Translations under genes and position numbers: made by a program
The notes under the pieces: model-generated
Told to the model about the DNA's origin: nothing
The model's database searches: none
Seen by the model: only the letters and a program-made list of their open reading frames with translations
Assembly (NCBI GenBank): GCA_014799565.1
Contig: JAAVHT010000081.1
Span: 1 to 33,017 of the forward strand
Source: Clostridiales bacterium
Lineage (GTDB): Bacteria; Bacillota; Clostridia; Oscillospirales; Oscillospiraceae
Direction: 5' to 3'
DNA length: 33,017 bases
Part shown: piece by piece, positions 15,515-23,958 of the stretch
Numbering within the stretch: position 1 is the stretch's first letter
Layout of the letters: every line of letters begins with the position of its first letter

Positions 15515-15835
15515 ATGGCTTTCGCGATCAGCCCCCAGCTGCTGGACGGGTGTGTGCTGGCGGTGCTGTCTCATGGGGACGCATACGGCTATATCCTCAC
15601 CCAGCAGGTGAAACAGCGGCTGGATATCTCGGAGTCTACCCTCTACCCGGTGCTCCGGCGGCTCCAGCGGGACGGCCTGCTGACGGTGTATGACCGGCCC
15701 TATCAGGGCCGCAACCGCCGCTACTATTCCATCACCCCTGTGGGCCACACGCAGCTGGAACGTCGGCGGGAGGAGTGGCGGCATTTCCGGGACGGTGTGG
15801 AGGAGCTTTTGAAGGAGGATGAGCCAAATGGATAA
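15515..15835 (+). CDS. PadR-family transcriptional regulator
   Basis: This 106-residue protein is a winged-helix repressor of the short PadR type. It shows the family pattern: DAYGYILTQQVKQRL, STLYPVLRRLQRDGLL (recognition helix and wing start), then RRYYSITPVGHTQLERRREEW and a short C-terminal dimerisation helix. AAAGGAGGGGG precedes ATG 15515. It is co-transcribed and slightly overlaps the DUF1700/DUF4097 gene, an arrangement common in Firmicutes where PadR represses its own operon and responds to envelope stress or antibiotics. The effector here is unknown. Confidence 0.93.
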   Translation: MAFAISPQLLDGCVLAVLSHGDAYGYILTQQVKQRLDISESTLYPVLRRLQRDGLLTVYDRPYQGRNRRYYSITPVGHTQLERRREEWRHFRDGVEELLKEDEPNG

Positions 15836-16994
15836 ACTTACTTATCTTGCCGAGCTGGCCGAGGGACTGGCCCGCTGGGTGCCCGAGCGGGAGCGGCAGG
15901 ACATCCTGCGCTACTACGCGGAATACTTTGAGGAGGCCGGCGCGGAACGGGAGGCCGAGGTAGTCCGGGAGCTGGGCGACCCCTGGGCGCTGTCCTGCCG
16001 GTTGGCGGTGGAGGGCGGTTTCGTCACCCAGGAGCAGACTGAGAGCTGGACGCCCCCCAAGAAGAAAAAGTGGCCCTGGGTGCTGGCGGTGTGCGCGGTG
16101 GTAGTGGTGGCGCTGATGGGCAGCCTCGTGACGGCGCTGATTGCGCTGGGCCGGTATTTCTGGCGGAGCAATGTGGCGCAAACGCCGGTTCAAACCGCGG
16201 ACGTGGTCACCATTGTAGATGGTAGTACAGGGGAAGAGTACGAGTACTCCTTTGGCTCTGTGGATGAGGCTATCCCCGGCGTCGTGGTTTATGGGGTGGA
16301 GGATGATGAGGCCGGCGGCTTCTGGACCATGGAGGACGGCTATCTGGGCTCGTTCGAGAACATTGAAGCGGACATCAGCTTTGGCAATATCACCGTGTGC
16401 GAGGGTGTGGACTACACCTTGGCCATCCAGCAGGAGGGCGATCTGGGCGGCTATGAGCTGAAGTGGGAGCTCAAGGGCGGCGTTTTGAAGATCCGGGACG
16501 CGAAATCCGGGGGCTTCCAGCTGAGCTTTAATGGCCTGACCGGCAAGCACTCCCTGGATGTGATCATAACCGTGCCGGATGGTACGGTGCTGGAGAAGGT
16601 GGACGTCCAGACCGATTTAGGGGACGTGTTCCTGAGCAACGTATACGCGGCAAATAAGATCGAGGCCAAGACAGCGCTGGGCGACGTGGAATGCTATGAG
16701 GTGCGCACGCCGAAAAAGCTGACGCTGAAGAGCAACCTGGGAGATGTGACCCTGGGCATTGGGGAGCTTTACGACGGCATGGATATCGACCTGGAAACCG
16801 ACCTGGGCCAGGTGGAGGCCCAGTTGGGCTGTTCTGAGCAGGACTGCGAGTACGAGCTGGAGTGCAGCCTGGGCACCGTGACGGTGAACGGGCGAAACCA
16901 GGGCGACAAGGCGGAGCGCAAGGGTAACTACTCCTACAAGCTGGAGGCGGAGAGCGACCTGGGCGATGTGAATGTGTATTTCGCACAGGACTGA
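15828..16994 (+). CDS. DUF1700 / DUF4097 membrane protein
   Basis: This 388-residue protein has three parts. Residues 1-65 are the helical DUF1700 (HAAS-like) domain with PERERQDILRYYAEYFEEA. A single membrane helix lies around residues 83-108 after a KKKK stop. The rest is an outward beta-solenoid of DUF4097 type with repeated D/SLGDV units (TDLGDVFLSN, TALGDVECYE, SNLGDVTLGI, ESDLGDVNVY). The start is ATG 15828, 10 bases after AAGGAGG; ATG 15819 is too close. The partner PadR gene overlaps it. Such pairs are linked to envelope stress, but the molecular role is not known. Confidence 0.88.
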   Translation: MDKLTYLAELAEGLARWVPERERQDILRYYAEYFEEAGAEREAEVVRELGDPWALSCRLAVEGGFVTQEQTESWTPPKKKKWPWVLAVCAVVVVALMGSLVTALIALGRYFWRSNVAQTPVQTADVVTIVDGSTGEEYEYSFGSVDEAIPGVVVYGVEDDEAGGFWTMEDGYLGSFENIEADISFGNITVCEGVDYTLAIQQEGDLGGYELKWELKGGVLKIRDAKSGGFQLSFNGLTGKHSLDVIITVPDGTVLEKVDVQTDLGDVFLSNVYAANKIEAKTALGDVECYEVRTPKKLTLKSNLGDVTLGIGELYDGMDIDLETDLGQVEAQLGCSEQDCEYELECSLGTVTVNGRNQGDKAERKGNYSYKLEAESDLGDVNVYFAQD

Positions 16995-17009
16995 CAAGGA
17001 GGGAGAGGA

Positions 17010-17207
17010 ATGGTACCAGTTCCACTGATCCGCAGGAATTATATTTTGCGCAAGCTGCGCAGATGCGGCGCGGACTGCCCCGAGCGGGCGGTGACCCTCC
17101 GGGAGGCCGGGGTGTTTAACCCGGACGGTTTCCCCCTGGTGACCCGGCGGATGATAAGCCAGAGTCTCATCTGCACCGTGGACGGCGTGCGGTATTTTAC
17201 GCTTTGA
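17010..17207 (+). CDS. Small basic protein of unknown function
   Basis: I cannot assign this 65-residue protein. It follows the DUF4097 gene by 15 bases with AAGGAGGGAGAGG just upstream of ATG 17010, so it is almost certainly translated from the same mRNA. The sequence (PLIRRNYILRKLRRCGA, AVTLREAGV, VTRRMISQSLICTVDGVRYF) looks like a small winged-helix fold: a basic helix, a second helix and a closing strand pair. Four Arg/Lys-rich stretches suggest nucleic-acid binding. A terminator follows 7 bases after the stop. Confidence 0.75.
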   Translation: MVPVPLIRRNYILRKLRRCGADCPERAVTLREAGVFNPDGFPLVTRRMISQSLICTVDGVRYFTL

Positions 17208-17214
17208 AAAGGAA

Positions 17215-17250
17215 AACAGCCCGGCGGGATGACCGCCGGGCTGTTTTTTT
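17215..17250 (+). terminator. Terminator of the padR operon
   Basis: A perfect 13-bp stem (17215-17227 with 17233-17245) runs into seven T. Confidence 0.95.
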
Positions 17251-17296
17251 GCCCGGTACGTCTAAACCGGGGTTGGGCCGATTATAATTTTATAGG

Positions 17297-17325
17297 TTGC
17301 AATTTCCTGTGGTACATTATATAAT
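17297..17325 (+). promoter_or_regulatory. Sigma-A promoter of murC
   Basis: TTGCAA (17297-17302) and a perfect TATAAT (17320-17325) with a 17-base spacer, about 60 bases before the gene. Confidence 0.82.
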
Positions 17326-17385
17326 AAAGTGCTTCAAAATTTGTAAACGCGCAGGCCGCGTTGGCTATATGAGGGAAGAGTGAGT

Positions 17386-18759
17386 ATGGAAGGCAAGAAT
17401 ATCCGCGACTATTTACAGCCTGGGAAGCGGGCCCATCTGGTGGGCATCGGCGGGGTGTCCATGGCGTCGCTGGCGGAGGTGCTGCATGGCGCCGGGGTGA
17501 AGGTCACCGGCTCCGACCAGCGGGAGAGCGCCACCGTTCTCCATCTGCGTTCGCTGGGCATTCCGGTGGTGATCGGCCACCTGCCTGAGAGCGTGGAGGG
17601 GGCGGACTGCGTGGTGCGCACCGCCGCCGTTCACGACGAGAACCCGGAGATTGCCGCCGCGCTGAGGGCGGGTATCCCCGTCTTCGAGCGGGCCGAGGCA
17701 TGGGGTGCCATCATGCGGGACTACAAAAACGCCCTGTGCATCTCGGGCACCCACGGCAAGACCACCACCACCTCCATGTGCACCCACATTTTCATGGCGG
17801 CCCAGGCCGACCCCACGGTGATGATCGGCGGCACCCTGCCGCTTTTGGAGGCGGGCCACCGGGTGGGCCACGGGGACACCATCATTTTGGAGTCCTGCGA
17901 GTACTGCAACTCGTTTTTGTCCTTCTACCCCACGGTGGCGGTGATTTTGAACGTGGAGGCCGACCATCTGGACTTCTTCAAGGATTTGGCCGATGTGGAG
18001 CATTCCTTCCGGGAATTTGCCGACCGGGTGCCGGAAAACGGCCTCATCGTGGCCAACTGCGAGGACGAGAACACCATGTTTACGCTGAAAGGCGAGACAA
18101 GGCCCATCATGACCTTTGGCATCGACAAGGGGGACGTTCACGCCGCCAACCTGTCCATGGCCCATGGCTTTGGCTCCTTCGACGTGATGTACCAGGGGGA
18201 GAAGTACGCCCATCTTGACCTGTCCGTGCCCGGGGTACACAATGTGAAAAACGCGCTGGCCGCTGCTGCCGCCGCCATTGCCCTGCATCTGCCTGGAAAG
18301 GCTGTGGAGGACGGAATGCGGGACTTCCGGCTCCCTGGCCGGCGGTTCGAGTACAAGGGGATGTACAACGGCGCGGAGGTGTGCGACGACTACGCCCACC
18401 ACCCCGGTGAGCTGGCGGCGCTGTTCGACACCGCCCAGGCGCTGGGGCACAAGCGGGTCATCTGCGCTTTTCAGCCCCACACCTACTCCCGCACCCACGA
18501 GCTGTTTGACGACTTCGTGGAAGTGCTGAAGCGGCCGGAGGTCACCATTCTGGCGGAGATCTTCGCCGCCCGGGAGGACAACGATATCGGGATATCCTCC
18601 GCTGATCTGGCGGCGAAAATTCCGGGCAGCGTGTTCTGCCCCGATTTGAGGGATGTGACCGAAAAGCTCAAGCGCCTGGCCCAGCCGGGAGACTTGATCT
18701 TAACGGTAGGTGCCGGAGACATTTATTTGGCCGGAGAGGCCTTGGTCAAAGCAGAATAA
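17386..18759 (+). CDS. murC: UDP-N-acetylmuramate--L-alanine ligase
   Basis: MurC adds L-Ala to UDP-MurNAc, the first peptide step in peptidoglycan precursor synthesis, using ATP in the cytosol. The 457 residues show the three Mur-ligase domains: the N-terminal UDP-binding part with GIGGVSMASLAE and GSDQRES, the central ATPase with P-loop GTHGKTTTT near residue 121 and LNVEADHLDFF, and the C-terminal domain with DDYAHHPGE and FQPHTYSRT. Length is normal. ATG 17386 is preferred over GTG 17380 because GAGGGA at 17371-17376 is then 9 bases away. It is monocistronic, with its own promoter and terminator. Confidence 0.97.
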   Translation: MEGKNIRDYLQPGKRAHLVGIGGVSMASLAEVLHGAGVKVTGSDQRESATVLHLRSLGIPVVIGHLPESVEGADCVVRTAAVHDENPEIAAALRAGIPVFERAEAWGAIMRDYKNALCISGTHGKTTTTSMCTHIFMAAQADPTVMIGGTLPLLEAGHRVGHGDTIILESCEYCNSFLSFYPTVAVILNVEADHLDFFKDLADVEHSFREFADRVPENGLIVANCEDENTMFTLKGETRPIMTFGIDKGDVHAANLSMAHGFGSFDVMYQGEKYAHLDLSVPGVHNVKNALAAAAAAIALHLPGKAVEDGMRDFRLPGRRFEYKGMYNGAEVCDDYAHHPGELAALFDTAQALGHKRVICAFQPHTYSRTHELFDDFVEVLKRPEVTILAEIFAAREDNDIGISSADLAAKIPGSVFCPDLRDVTEKLKRLAQPGDLILTVGAGDIYLAGEALVKAE

Positions 18760-18792
18760 ACAAGGCCCCGCCCGGGAATTCGGGCGGGGCTT
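18759..18792. terminator. Bidirectional terminator between murC and the carboxypeptidase gene
   Basis: The stem GCCCCGCCCG (18765-18774) pairs with CGGGCGGGGC (18781-18790). Flanking A/T-rich bases on both sides allow it to serve the two converging genes. Confidence 0.82.
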
Positions 18793-18815
18793 TGTCACGT
18801 AACGGATTGGCCGCG

Positions 18816-19955
18816 CTATCCTCGCGCTTCCTGCAGGAACAACGAGTTGAGGAACCGCTTGAAGATGCCGCCAAGGCTCAGCCTGGGCACCTCCTGGGCG
18901 GCTACCAGGTCGATGACGTCCACCTGTTCGCCGTCCACCAGGACTTTCAGCTCGCCCAGCTTCTGGCCCGCCTCCACCGGAGCCTCCACGTTTTCACATA
19001 GCTCCAGTTGGGTGGTGACAGTTCCCGTCTTGCTCTTCTCCAGCAGGATGGAGCACTCACGGGCTGTCACGGGCTGGACGGTGTCCTGGGTGCCCAGGGT
19101 CACCGCCACCGGCGGAATGGCCTGGTCGGGGTAGACCGGGGTGATGGCGTAGTTGGCGAAGCCGTAGTTCAGCAGGGTTTTGCAGCTCTCAAACCGATCG
19201 TTGGAGGTGGGGGCGTGCATGACCACGGCGATGAGTTCCATGCCGTCCCGCTCCGCCGTGGCGGACAGGCAGTACAGCGCCGTGTCGGTGAAGCCGGTTT
19301 TCAGCCCCGTGGCTCCCTCGTAATAGAAGATCAGCTTGTTTGTATTGGATAGCTGGAAGGTGCCGTCCCGCAGGGTGTCCATCCAGATGGTGGTGAACTC
19401 CCGGATAGACGGGTGGTTCAGGATCAGCTCCCGGCTCATCAGCGCGATGTCGTAGGCGCAGGTCAGGTGCCCTTCGGCGGGCAGGCCGGTGCAGTTTTTG
19501 AAGGTGGTGTTCTCCATGCCAAGCTCCGCGGCGCGCTGGTTCATCCGCTCCACAAAGGCGGTCTCGCTGCCCGCCACGTGCTCGGCCAGGGCCACGGCGC
19601 AGTCGTTGGCGGACACCACCGTCACCGCCTTCACCATATCCCGGACGGTGAGCTGCTCGTTTTCCTTCAGCCAGATCTGACTGCCGCCCATGGAGCAGGC
19701 GTAAGCGGAGGCAGTGACCATATCGTCCCAGCTCAGACTGCCGCCGTCAATGGCCTCCATGACCAGCAGCAGGGTCATGATTTTGGTGACGGAGGCGGGC
19801 TCATATTGGGTTTTGGCGTCCTGCTCGGAAAGAACCGTGCCGGTGGTCTTTTCCATCAGGACGGCGGAGGGGGCGGTGACGCCCGCGGGGGCGGCGTAAG
19901 CCGGGACGCTGAGCAGGCATAACAGCGCCAGCGCCAGGGCGGTTATTCGTTTCAT
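18816..19955 (-). CDS. Serine-type D-Ala-D-Ala carboxypeptidase (PBP5/DacF-like)
   Basis: This 379-residue exported penicillin-binding protein trims the terminal D-Ala from peptidoglycan stem peptides. It begins with a signal peptide (MKRITALALALLCLL, cleavage near AYA-AP). Catalytic motifs are Ser55-Val-Thr-Lys58, Ser115-Ala-Asn117 and Lys219-Thr-Gly221. The C-terminal 120 residues form the beta-domain of PBP5 (PPVAVTLGTQDTVQPV) and end in an amphipathic tail (SLGGIFKRFLNSLFL) typical of membrane attachment. The start is ATG 19955, with AGAGG upstream. DacF-type and DacB-type enzymes cannot be separated from sequence alone. Confidence 0.93.
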   Translation of the reverse strand: MKRITALALALLCLLSVPAYAAPAGVTAPSAVLMEKTTGTVLSEQDAKTQYEPASVTKIMTLLLVMEAIDGGSLSWDDMVTASAYACSMGGSQIWLKENEQLTVRDMVKAVTVVSANDCAVALAEHVAGSETAFVERMNQRAAELGMENTTFKNCTGLPAEGHLTCAYDIALMSRELILNHPSIREFTTIWMDTLRDGTFQLSNTNKLIFYYEGATGLKTGFTDTALYCLSATAERDGMELIAVVMHAPTSNDRFESCKTLLNYGFANYAITPVYPDQAIPPVAVTLGTQDTVQPVTARECSILLEKSKTGTVTTQLELCENVEAPVEAGQKLGELKVLVDGEQVDVIDLVAAQEVPRLSLGGIFKRFLNSLFLQEARG

Positions 19956-20050
19956 GGCGTGAACCTCTTTTCCATTTGACTTCTGTGTGCAGGATGTGCA
20001 AAAATGGGCAAAATGATACGTGGAAAAACAAGGACGGCGTTTTCGGCAAT

Positions 20051-20079
20051 TTGACAGGCCGGACAGGCCATGATAAAAT
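20051..20079 (+). promoter_or_regulatory. Sigma-A promoter of the YfhO gene
   Basis: A perfect TTGACA (20051-20056) and TAAAAT (20074-20079) with a 17-base spacer, about 70 bases before the gene. Confidence 0.8.
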
Positions 20080-20147
20080 GATTGACACTTTGCGGAAGCC
20101 TGATGTGGCTTTGAGAGCGCGGCTTGAGCCAAAGAAGGGAGGGGAGC

Positions 20148-22481
20148 GTGACGAGCAAACGTAAACGGTTGGGGGCGGCGGTGTATGCCCTGGCTTTTGC
20201 TATTCCAGCAGCGGTGATGCTGTGGGTCTGCGCGTCCCTGGGCATGGCTCCTTGGGGGGACAAGACGATCCTCATCTCCGATATGTCCACCCAGTATGTG
20301 GAATTTTTCTGCGCGCTGAAAAACGGCGAGCTGTTCTTCTCCTGGTCAAAGGCGCTGGGCACGTCCTACATCGGGGTGTTCTCCTATTATGTGTCCAGCC
20401 CGCTGTCTCTATTGACCCTGTTTGTCCCAAATGAGGCCATGCCCATCGGGCTGATGTTCCTGATGGTGCTGAAAATCGGTCTGGCGGGGGTGAGCTTTGC
20501 TGTTTTCGCCCAAAAGCGCTTCCCTGGCCATGGCGGGGCGGCGCTGATCTGTGCGGTGTGCTACGCCCTGATGTCCTATAACGCCATCTATTCCATCTGC
20601 GTCATGTGGCTGGACGGGGTGATCTGGCTGCCTTTGATCCTGCTGGCGGTGGAGCGCATTCTGGCGGGGCGGAGCGCGGGGCCGCTGATTGCCGCGCTGA
20701 CGGTGTGTTTTATCGCCACCTGGTATATCTCCTATATGGTGGGCATTTTCTGCGCCCTGTATTTGTGCGCCCGGCTGGCCGTCCTGCGGCTCCGCTGGTC
20801 AGAGCTGAAGGCGGTGCTGGCCCGTTTCTTCGGCGGCGCCACCTGCGCCCTGGGGCTGACGGCGTGGCTGTGGCTGCCCACCTTCCTGTCCATGTTTACC
20901 GGCAAATTCAGCGGCGGAAACGTGGATTACGATGGACTGCTGGCCTGCGATCCGTTGAAGCTGCTGGGCCAGCTTCTACCAGGGCAGTACCAGTCCATCA
21001 CCTACGGAGCCCCGCCCTATGTGTTCTGTGGAACGGCGGCGCTGGTGCTGGCGGTCGTGTACTTCTTTCTGCGAAAAATTTCGCCGCGGGAAAAGCTGGC
21101 CAACGGCGCTTTGCTGGCGGTGTCCGCCGCGTCTCTGCTGCTGTCCCCGGCAGACAAGGTGTGGCACCTGTTCCAGCGGCCCAATTGGTTCCCTGCTCGG
21201 TACTCCTTTGTAGTCTCGTTTTGCCTGCTGTATCTGGCGGTTCAGGCCCTGGGCCCGCTGCTGGAATGGCTGGGAAAGCGCGGCCCCTGGCTGGAGCGGG
21301 GCGGAGCGCTGGCCCTGGCCGCGCTGACGGTGCTGGAGCTGGGCTTCAACACGAAAACCATCCTGGGTGGGCTGGAGGGGCAGTTCGGCTCCGACTCGTA
21401 CCGGGCATACCAGGAGTACTATACCGCCAATGCCGCACTGGTGGAAGCGGCAAAGGAGGACGCCGGGGACGGATTTTTCCGCATGGGGGCGACAGAGGAT
21501 CGGGGGTTCAACAGCCCGCTGTCCTTCGGTTACCCCGGCATCACCCACTACAGCAGCCTGTATAACTATGACGTGAACCAACTGACAAAAATGCTGGGCT
21601 TTGCCCAGACCTGGATGTGGTGCGCCTACTACGGCTCCACCCCGGTGACGGACGCGCTGCTTGGCGTGAGATATATGATCAGCCAGGACGATATGCCGCC
21701 GGGGTATGAGCCCATCGCCCAGGCGGGGGGACTGACGCTGTGGAAGAATCCGGACGTGCTGCCGCTGGCCTTTTTTGCACCGGGTGACGCCTGCACAGCG
21801 GGGGGAGGAAACCCCTTTGAGCGCCAGAACGCGGCCATTTCCTGCCTGCTGCTGGGGGAGGATGCGGAGCTGTTCACCCCTGTGCCCGCCGAGGTGGATG
21901 TAAACGCGGGGGAAACGGTGCTGTCCATTGTGGGTACTGGGAAACCCCTTTACATGGACTTGTCCGCGTCCGGCCTGCGGGAGGTGCTGGTGAACGGGGA
22001 GCACCTGCTGTGGCTGGGCTCCAGTGAGGCCGCGTCTGTCCACTATCTGGGCACGCCTGCCGTTGGGGAGCCGTGGACGGTCACTGTGCGCCATGCGTCA
22101 GGCTGGATGGGGCAGTTGTGGCAGCTGGATCAGGAGGCGCTCCACGGCGTAGTGGAGGAACTGGGCGGCAATACACAGGTCATGTCGGTGGAGAAGGACG
22201 GCCGGGTGCGCTTTACCGTCCAGGCCGGGCCGCTGGGCGGGGTGGTCACCACTGTCCCCTTCGAAAAGGGCTGGTCGGTCTATGTGGACGGGGAGCGGGT
22301 GGAGGAACGGGAAGCCGGGCCGTGGCTGGGTACCTTCCTCTGCATCAGCCTGCGCAGCTCGGGGGAACACCAGGTGGAGCTGCGCTACACCGCCCCGGGG
22401 CTGGTTCCCGGCATGGCGCTGGGGGCGCTGTCCCTGGCAGGGCTGGCACTGGCCGCCCTGGGAAAAAAGAAAAGGTCATAA
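20148..22481 (+). CDS. YfhO-family multi-pass membrane protein
   Basis: This 777-residue integral membrane protein has the GT-C-like layout of YfhO proteins, which in Firmicutes glycosylate cell-surface polymers such as lipoteichoic acid. The first helix spans about residues 10-30, followed by the conserved loop ILISDMSTQYVEFF with an acidic DM pair, then about a dozen membrane segments up to residue 420. A large extracytoplasmic domain (about residues 440-735) is followed by a last helix before KKKR. GTG 20148 is the start, after GAAGGGAGGGG. Its sugar donor and target are unknown. It lies head-to-head with the carboxypeptidase gene. Confidence 0.88.
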   Translation: MTSKRKRLGAAVYALAFAIPAAVMLWVCASLGMAPWGDKTILISDMSTQYVEFFCALKNGELFFSWSKALGTSYIGVFSYYVSSPLSLLTLFVPNEAMPIGLMFLMVLKIGLAGVSFAVFAQKRFPGHGGAALICAVCYALMSYNAIYSICVMWLDGVIWLPLILLAVERILAGRSAGPLIAALTVCFIATWYISYMVGIFCALYLCARLAVLRLRWSELKAVLARFFGGATCALGLTAWLWLPTFLSMFTGKFSGGNVDYDGLLACDPLKLLGQLLPGQYQSITYGAPPYVFCGTAALVLAVVYFFLRKISPREKLANGALLAVSAASLLLSPADKVWHLFQRPNWFPARYSFVVSFCLLYLAVQALGPLLEWLGKRGPWLERGGALALAALTVLELGFNTKTILGGLEGQFGSDSYRAYQEYYTANAALVEAAKEDAGDGFFRMGATEDRGFNSPLSFGYPGITHYSSLYNYDVNQLTKMLGFAQTWMWCAYYGSTPVTDALLGVRYMISQDDMPPGYEPIAQAGGLTLWKNPDVLPLAFFAPGDACTAGGGNPFERQNAAISCLLLGEDAELFTPVPAEVDVNAGETVLSIVGTGKPLYMDLSASGLREVLVNGEHLLWLGSSEAASVHYLGTPAVGEPWTVTVRHASGWMGQLWQLDQEALHGVVEELGGNTQVMSVEKDGRVRFTVQAGPLGGVVTTVPFEKGWSVYVDGERVEEREAGPWLGTFLCISLRSSGEHQVELRYTAPGLVPGMALGALSLAGLALAALGKKKRS

Positions 22482-22483
22482 AA

Positions 22484-22513
22484 AGCGGCCCCCGGCTGAC
22501 AGCTGGGGGCCGA
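22484..22513 (-). terminator. Terminator of the CNNM/CorC gene
   Basis: The stem GGCCCCC (22487-22493) with GGGGGCC (22505-22511), extended by GCTG/CAGC, is followed on the minus strand by a T-run (AAAA at 22481-22484 on plus). It lies in the 39-base gap between converging genes. Confidence 0.72.
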
Positions 22514-22520
22514 AACGCGT

Positions 22521-23780
22521 TTATTCCTCTTTGTCCTCGGGATCGGGCAGAACCACCACTTTGATCTCCAGCACCCGGTGGTGCTCGGCGCGGGTGACCG
22601 TCACGTCCAGGTTCTCCCACACGAAGTGATCCCCCACCTCCGGCACCCGGCCCAGCTGCTCCAGCACCCAGCCGGACACCGTGGCCGCGTCGCACTCGCC
22701 GGTGAGCTGGAACAGGTCGTACAGATCGTCCAGGTCGGCGGAGCAGGAGATAAAATAGCTGCCGTCGGGCTGCTTGCGGAACTGCTCCACCACCTCGTCG
22801 TGCTCGTCCCAGATCTCGCCCACCAGCTCCTCCACGATGTCCTCCATGGTGAGGATGCCCTCGGTGCCGCCGTACTCGTCCACCACCACCGCCATCTGGG
22901 TCTTGGTGCGCTGGAACTGGCGCATCAGGTCGTCGATTTTCGTGCCGGAGGTGATGTGCAGCACCGGGCGGATCAGCGGGGACAGCTCGTCCCGGCCGTG
23001 ATAGCGGGCGGAGAACAGATCCTTCTGGTGGATCACGCCCACGATGTCGTCGATGCTCTCATGGTACACAGGCAGGCGGGAGTAGCCCTCGGCGGCGAAC
23101 ACCGCCGCCACGTCGGCCAGGGAGAAGTTGTCCTCCACCGCCACCACGTCCACCCGGGGGGTGAGGATGTCCCCGGCCTCCAGGTCGTCAAAGCGGATGG
23201 CGGAGCGGATGAGCTGGCTCTCCTCCCGGTCCAGGCCGCCCTGATCCTCCGCCTCCTCCACCATGGTGACCAGCTCCTCGTCGGTGATGCCCTCGTCCTG
23301 CTCCTTGTGGAACAGGAGGGTGAGCAGCTTCTTCCACAGGCCGAAGATGAAGTTCAGCGGGGTGAGCAGCACCATCAGGAATCGCAGGAAGGGGGCGCAG
23401 AACATGGCGAAGGCCTCCGGGGATTCCTTGGCCAGGCTTTTCGGGGAGATCTCGCCGAAGATCAGCACCACCACGGTGAGCACGATGGTGGACACCGCAG
23501 GGCCGTTCTCCTGTCCCAACAGCTTAATGAACAGCAGGGTGGACAGGGTGGCGGCCACGTTGTTGACGATGTTGTTGCCGATGAGGATGGTGGACAGCAG
23601 CTTGTCATAGTCCTCTGCCAGGGCCAGGGTCTTTTCCGCCTTTTTGTCGCCGTTGTCAGCGCGGCTTTTCAGGCGGATGCGGTTGAGGGAGGTGAACGCC
23701 GTCTCGGTGGCGGAAAAGTAGCCGGACATGACCACCATGACCACCAGCACGGCCAGCAGTATCATACTATCTGGGTCCAT
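22521..23780 (-). CDS. CNNM/CorC-type membrane protein with CBS pair
   Basis: This 419-residue protein has an N-terminal DUF21/CNNM membrane domain (about residues 1-190) with GYFSATETAFTSLNRIRLK, IGNNIVNNVAA and IFGEISPKSLAKE, the signature of magnesium/cobalt efflux-type transporters (CorC/YhdP/TlyC family, often called hemolysin). A CBS pair (about 205-325) follows with TPRVDVVAVE, SRLPVYHESIDDIVGVIHQKDL and DEYGGTEGILTMEDIVEE. The C-terminal CorC/HlyC domain ends it. Probably it moves or senses Mg2+ under nucleotide control. The start ATG 23780 is 13 bases from the nearest GGAG, so the exact start is less certain. Confidence 0.93.
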   Translation of the reverse strand: MDPDSMILLAVLVVMVVMSGYFSATETAFTSLNRIRLKSRADNGDKKAEKTLALAEDYDKLLSTILIGNNIVNNVAATLSTLLFIKLLGQENGPAVSTIVLTVVVLIFGEISPKSLAKESPEAFAMFCAPFLRFLMVLLTPLNFIFGLWKKLLTLLFHKEQDEGITDEELVTMVEEAEDQGGLDREESQLIRSAIRFDDLEAGDILTPRVDVVAVEDNFSLADVAAVFAAEGYSRLPVYHESIDDIVGVIHQKDLFSARYHGRDELSPLIRPVLHITSGTKIDDLMRQFQRTKTQMAVVVDEYGGTEGILTMEDIVEELVGEIWDEHDEVVEQFRKQPDGSYFISCSADLDDLYDLFQLTGECDAATVSGWVLEQLGRVPEVGDHFVWENLDVTVTRAEHHRVLEIKVVVLPDPEDKEE

Positions 23781-23921
23781 ATGGACAAATCAACTCCTAA
23801 AATAAGTAAAGATTTACCCCACAGAGAGGTATTGCAATCATATATACCATAGGTTGGCGAAAAAAGCAAGGGGGGATTTTCGCTCCGCCCCATTGGGCCC
23901 TTCTGGGGGGCAGGGATCCCA

Positions 23922-23954
23922 TAAAAAGTGCCGCCGGTTTTCCGGCGGCACTTT
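23922..23954 (-). terminator. Terminator of thrS
   Basis: A perfect 13-bp stem (23925-23937 with 23942-23954), four-base loop, with a T-run on the minus strand. It starts five bases beyond the thrS stop. The remaining 140 bases to the CNNM gene hold only its leader; no other feature is seen. Confidence 0.92.
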
Positions 23955-23958
23955 GCGA

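Noticed and set aside
22578..23852. A 424-codon plus-strand frame over the CNNM/CorC gene
   Set aside because: His/Gln/Gly-rich shadow of a clear CBS-domain gene on the opposite strand.
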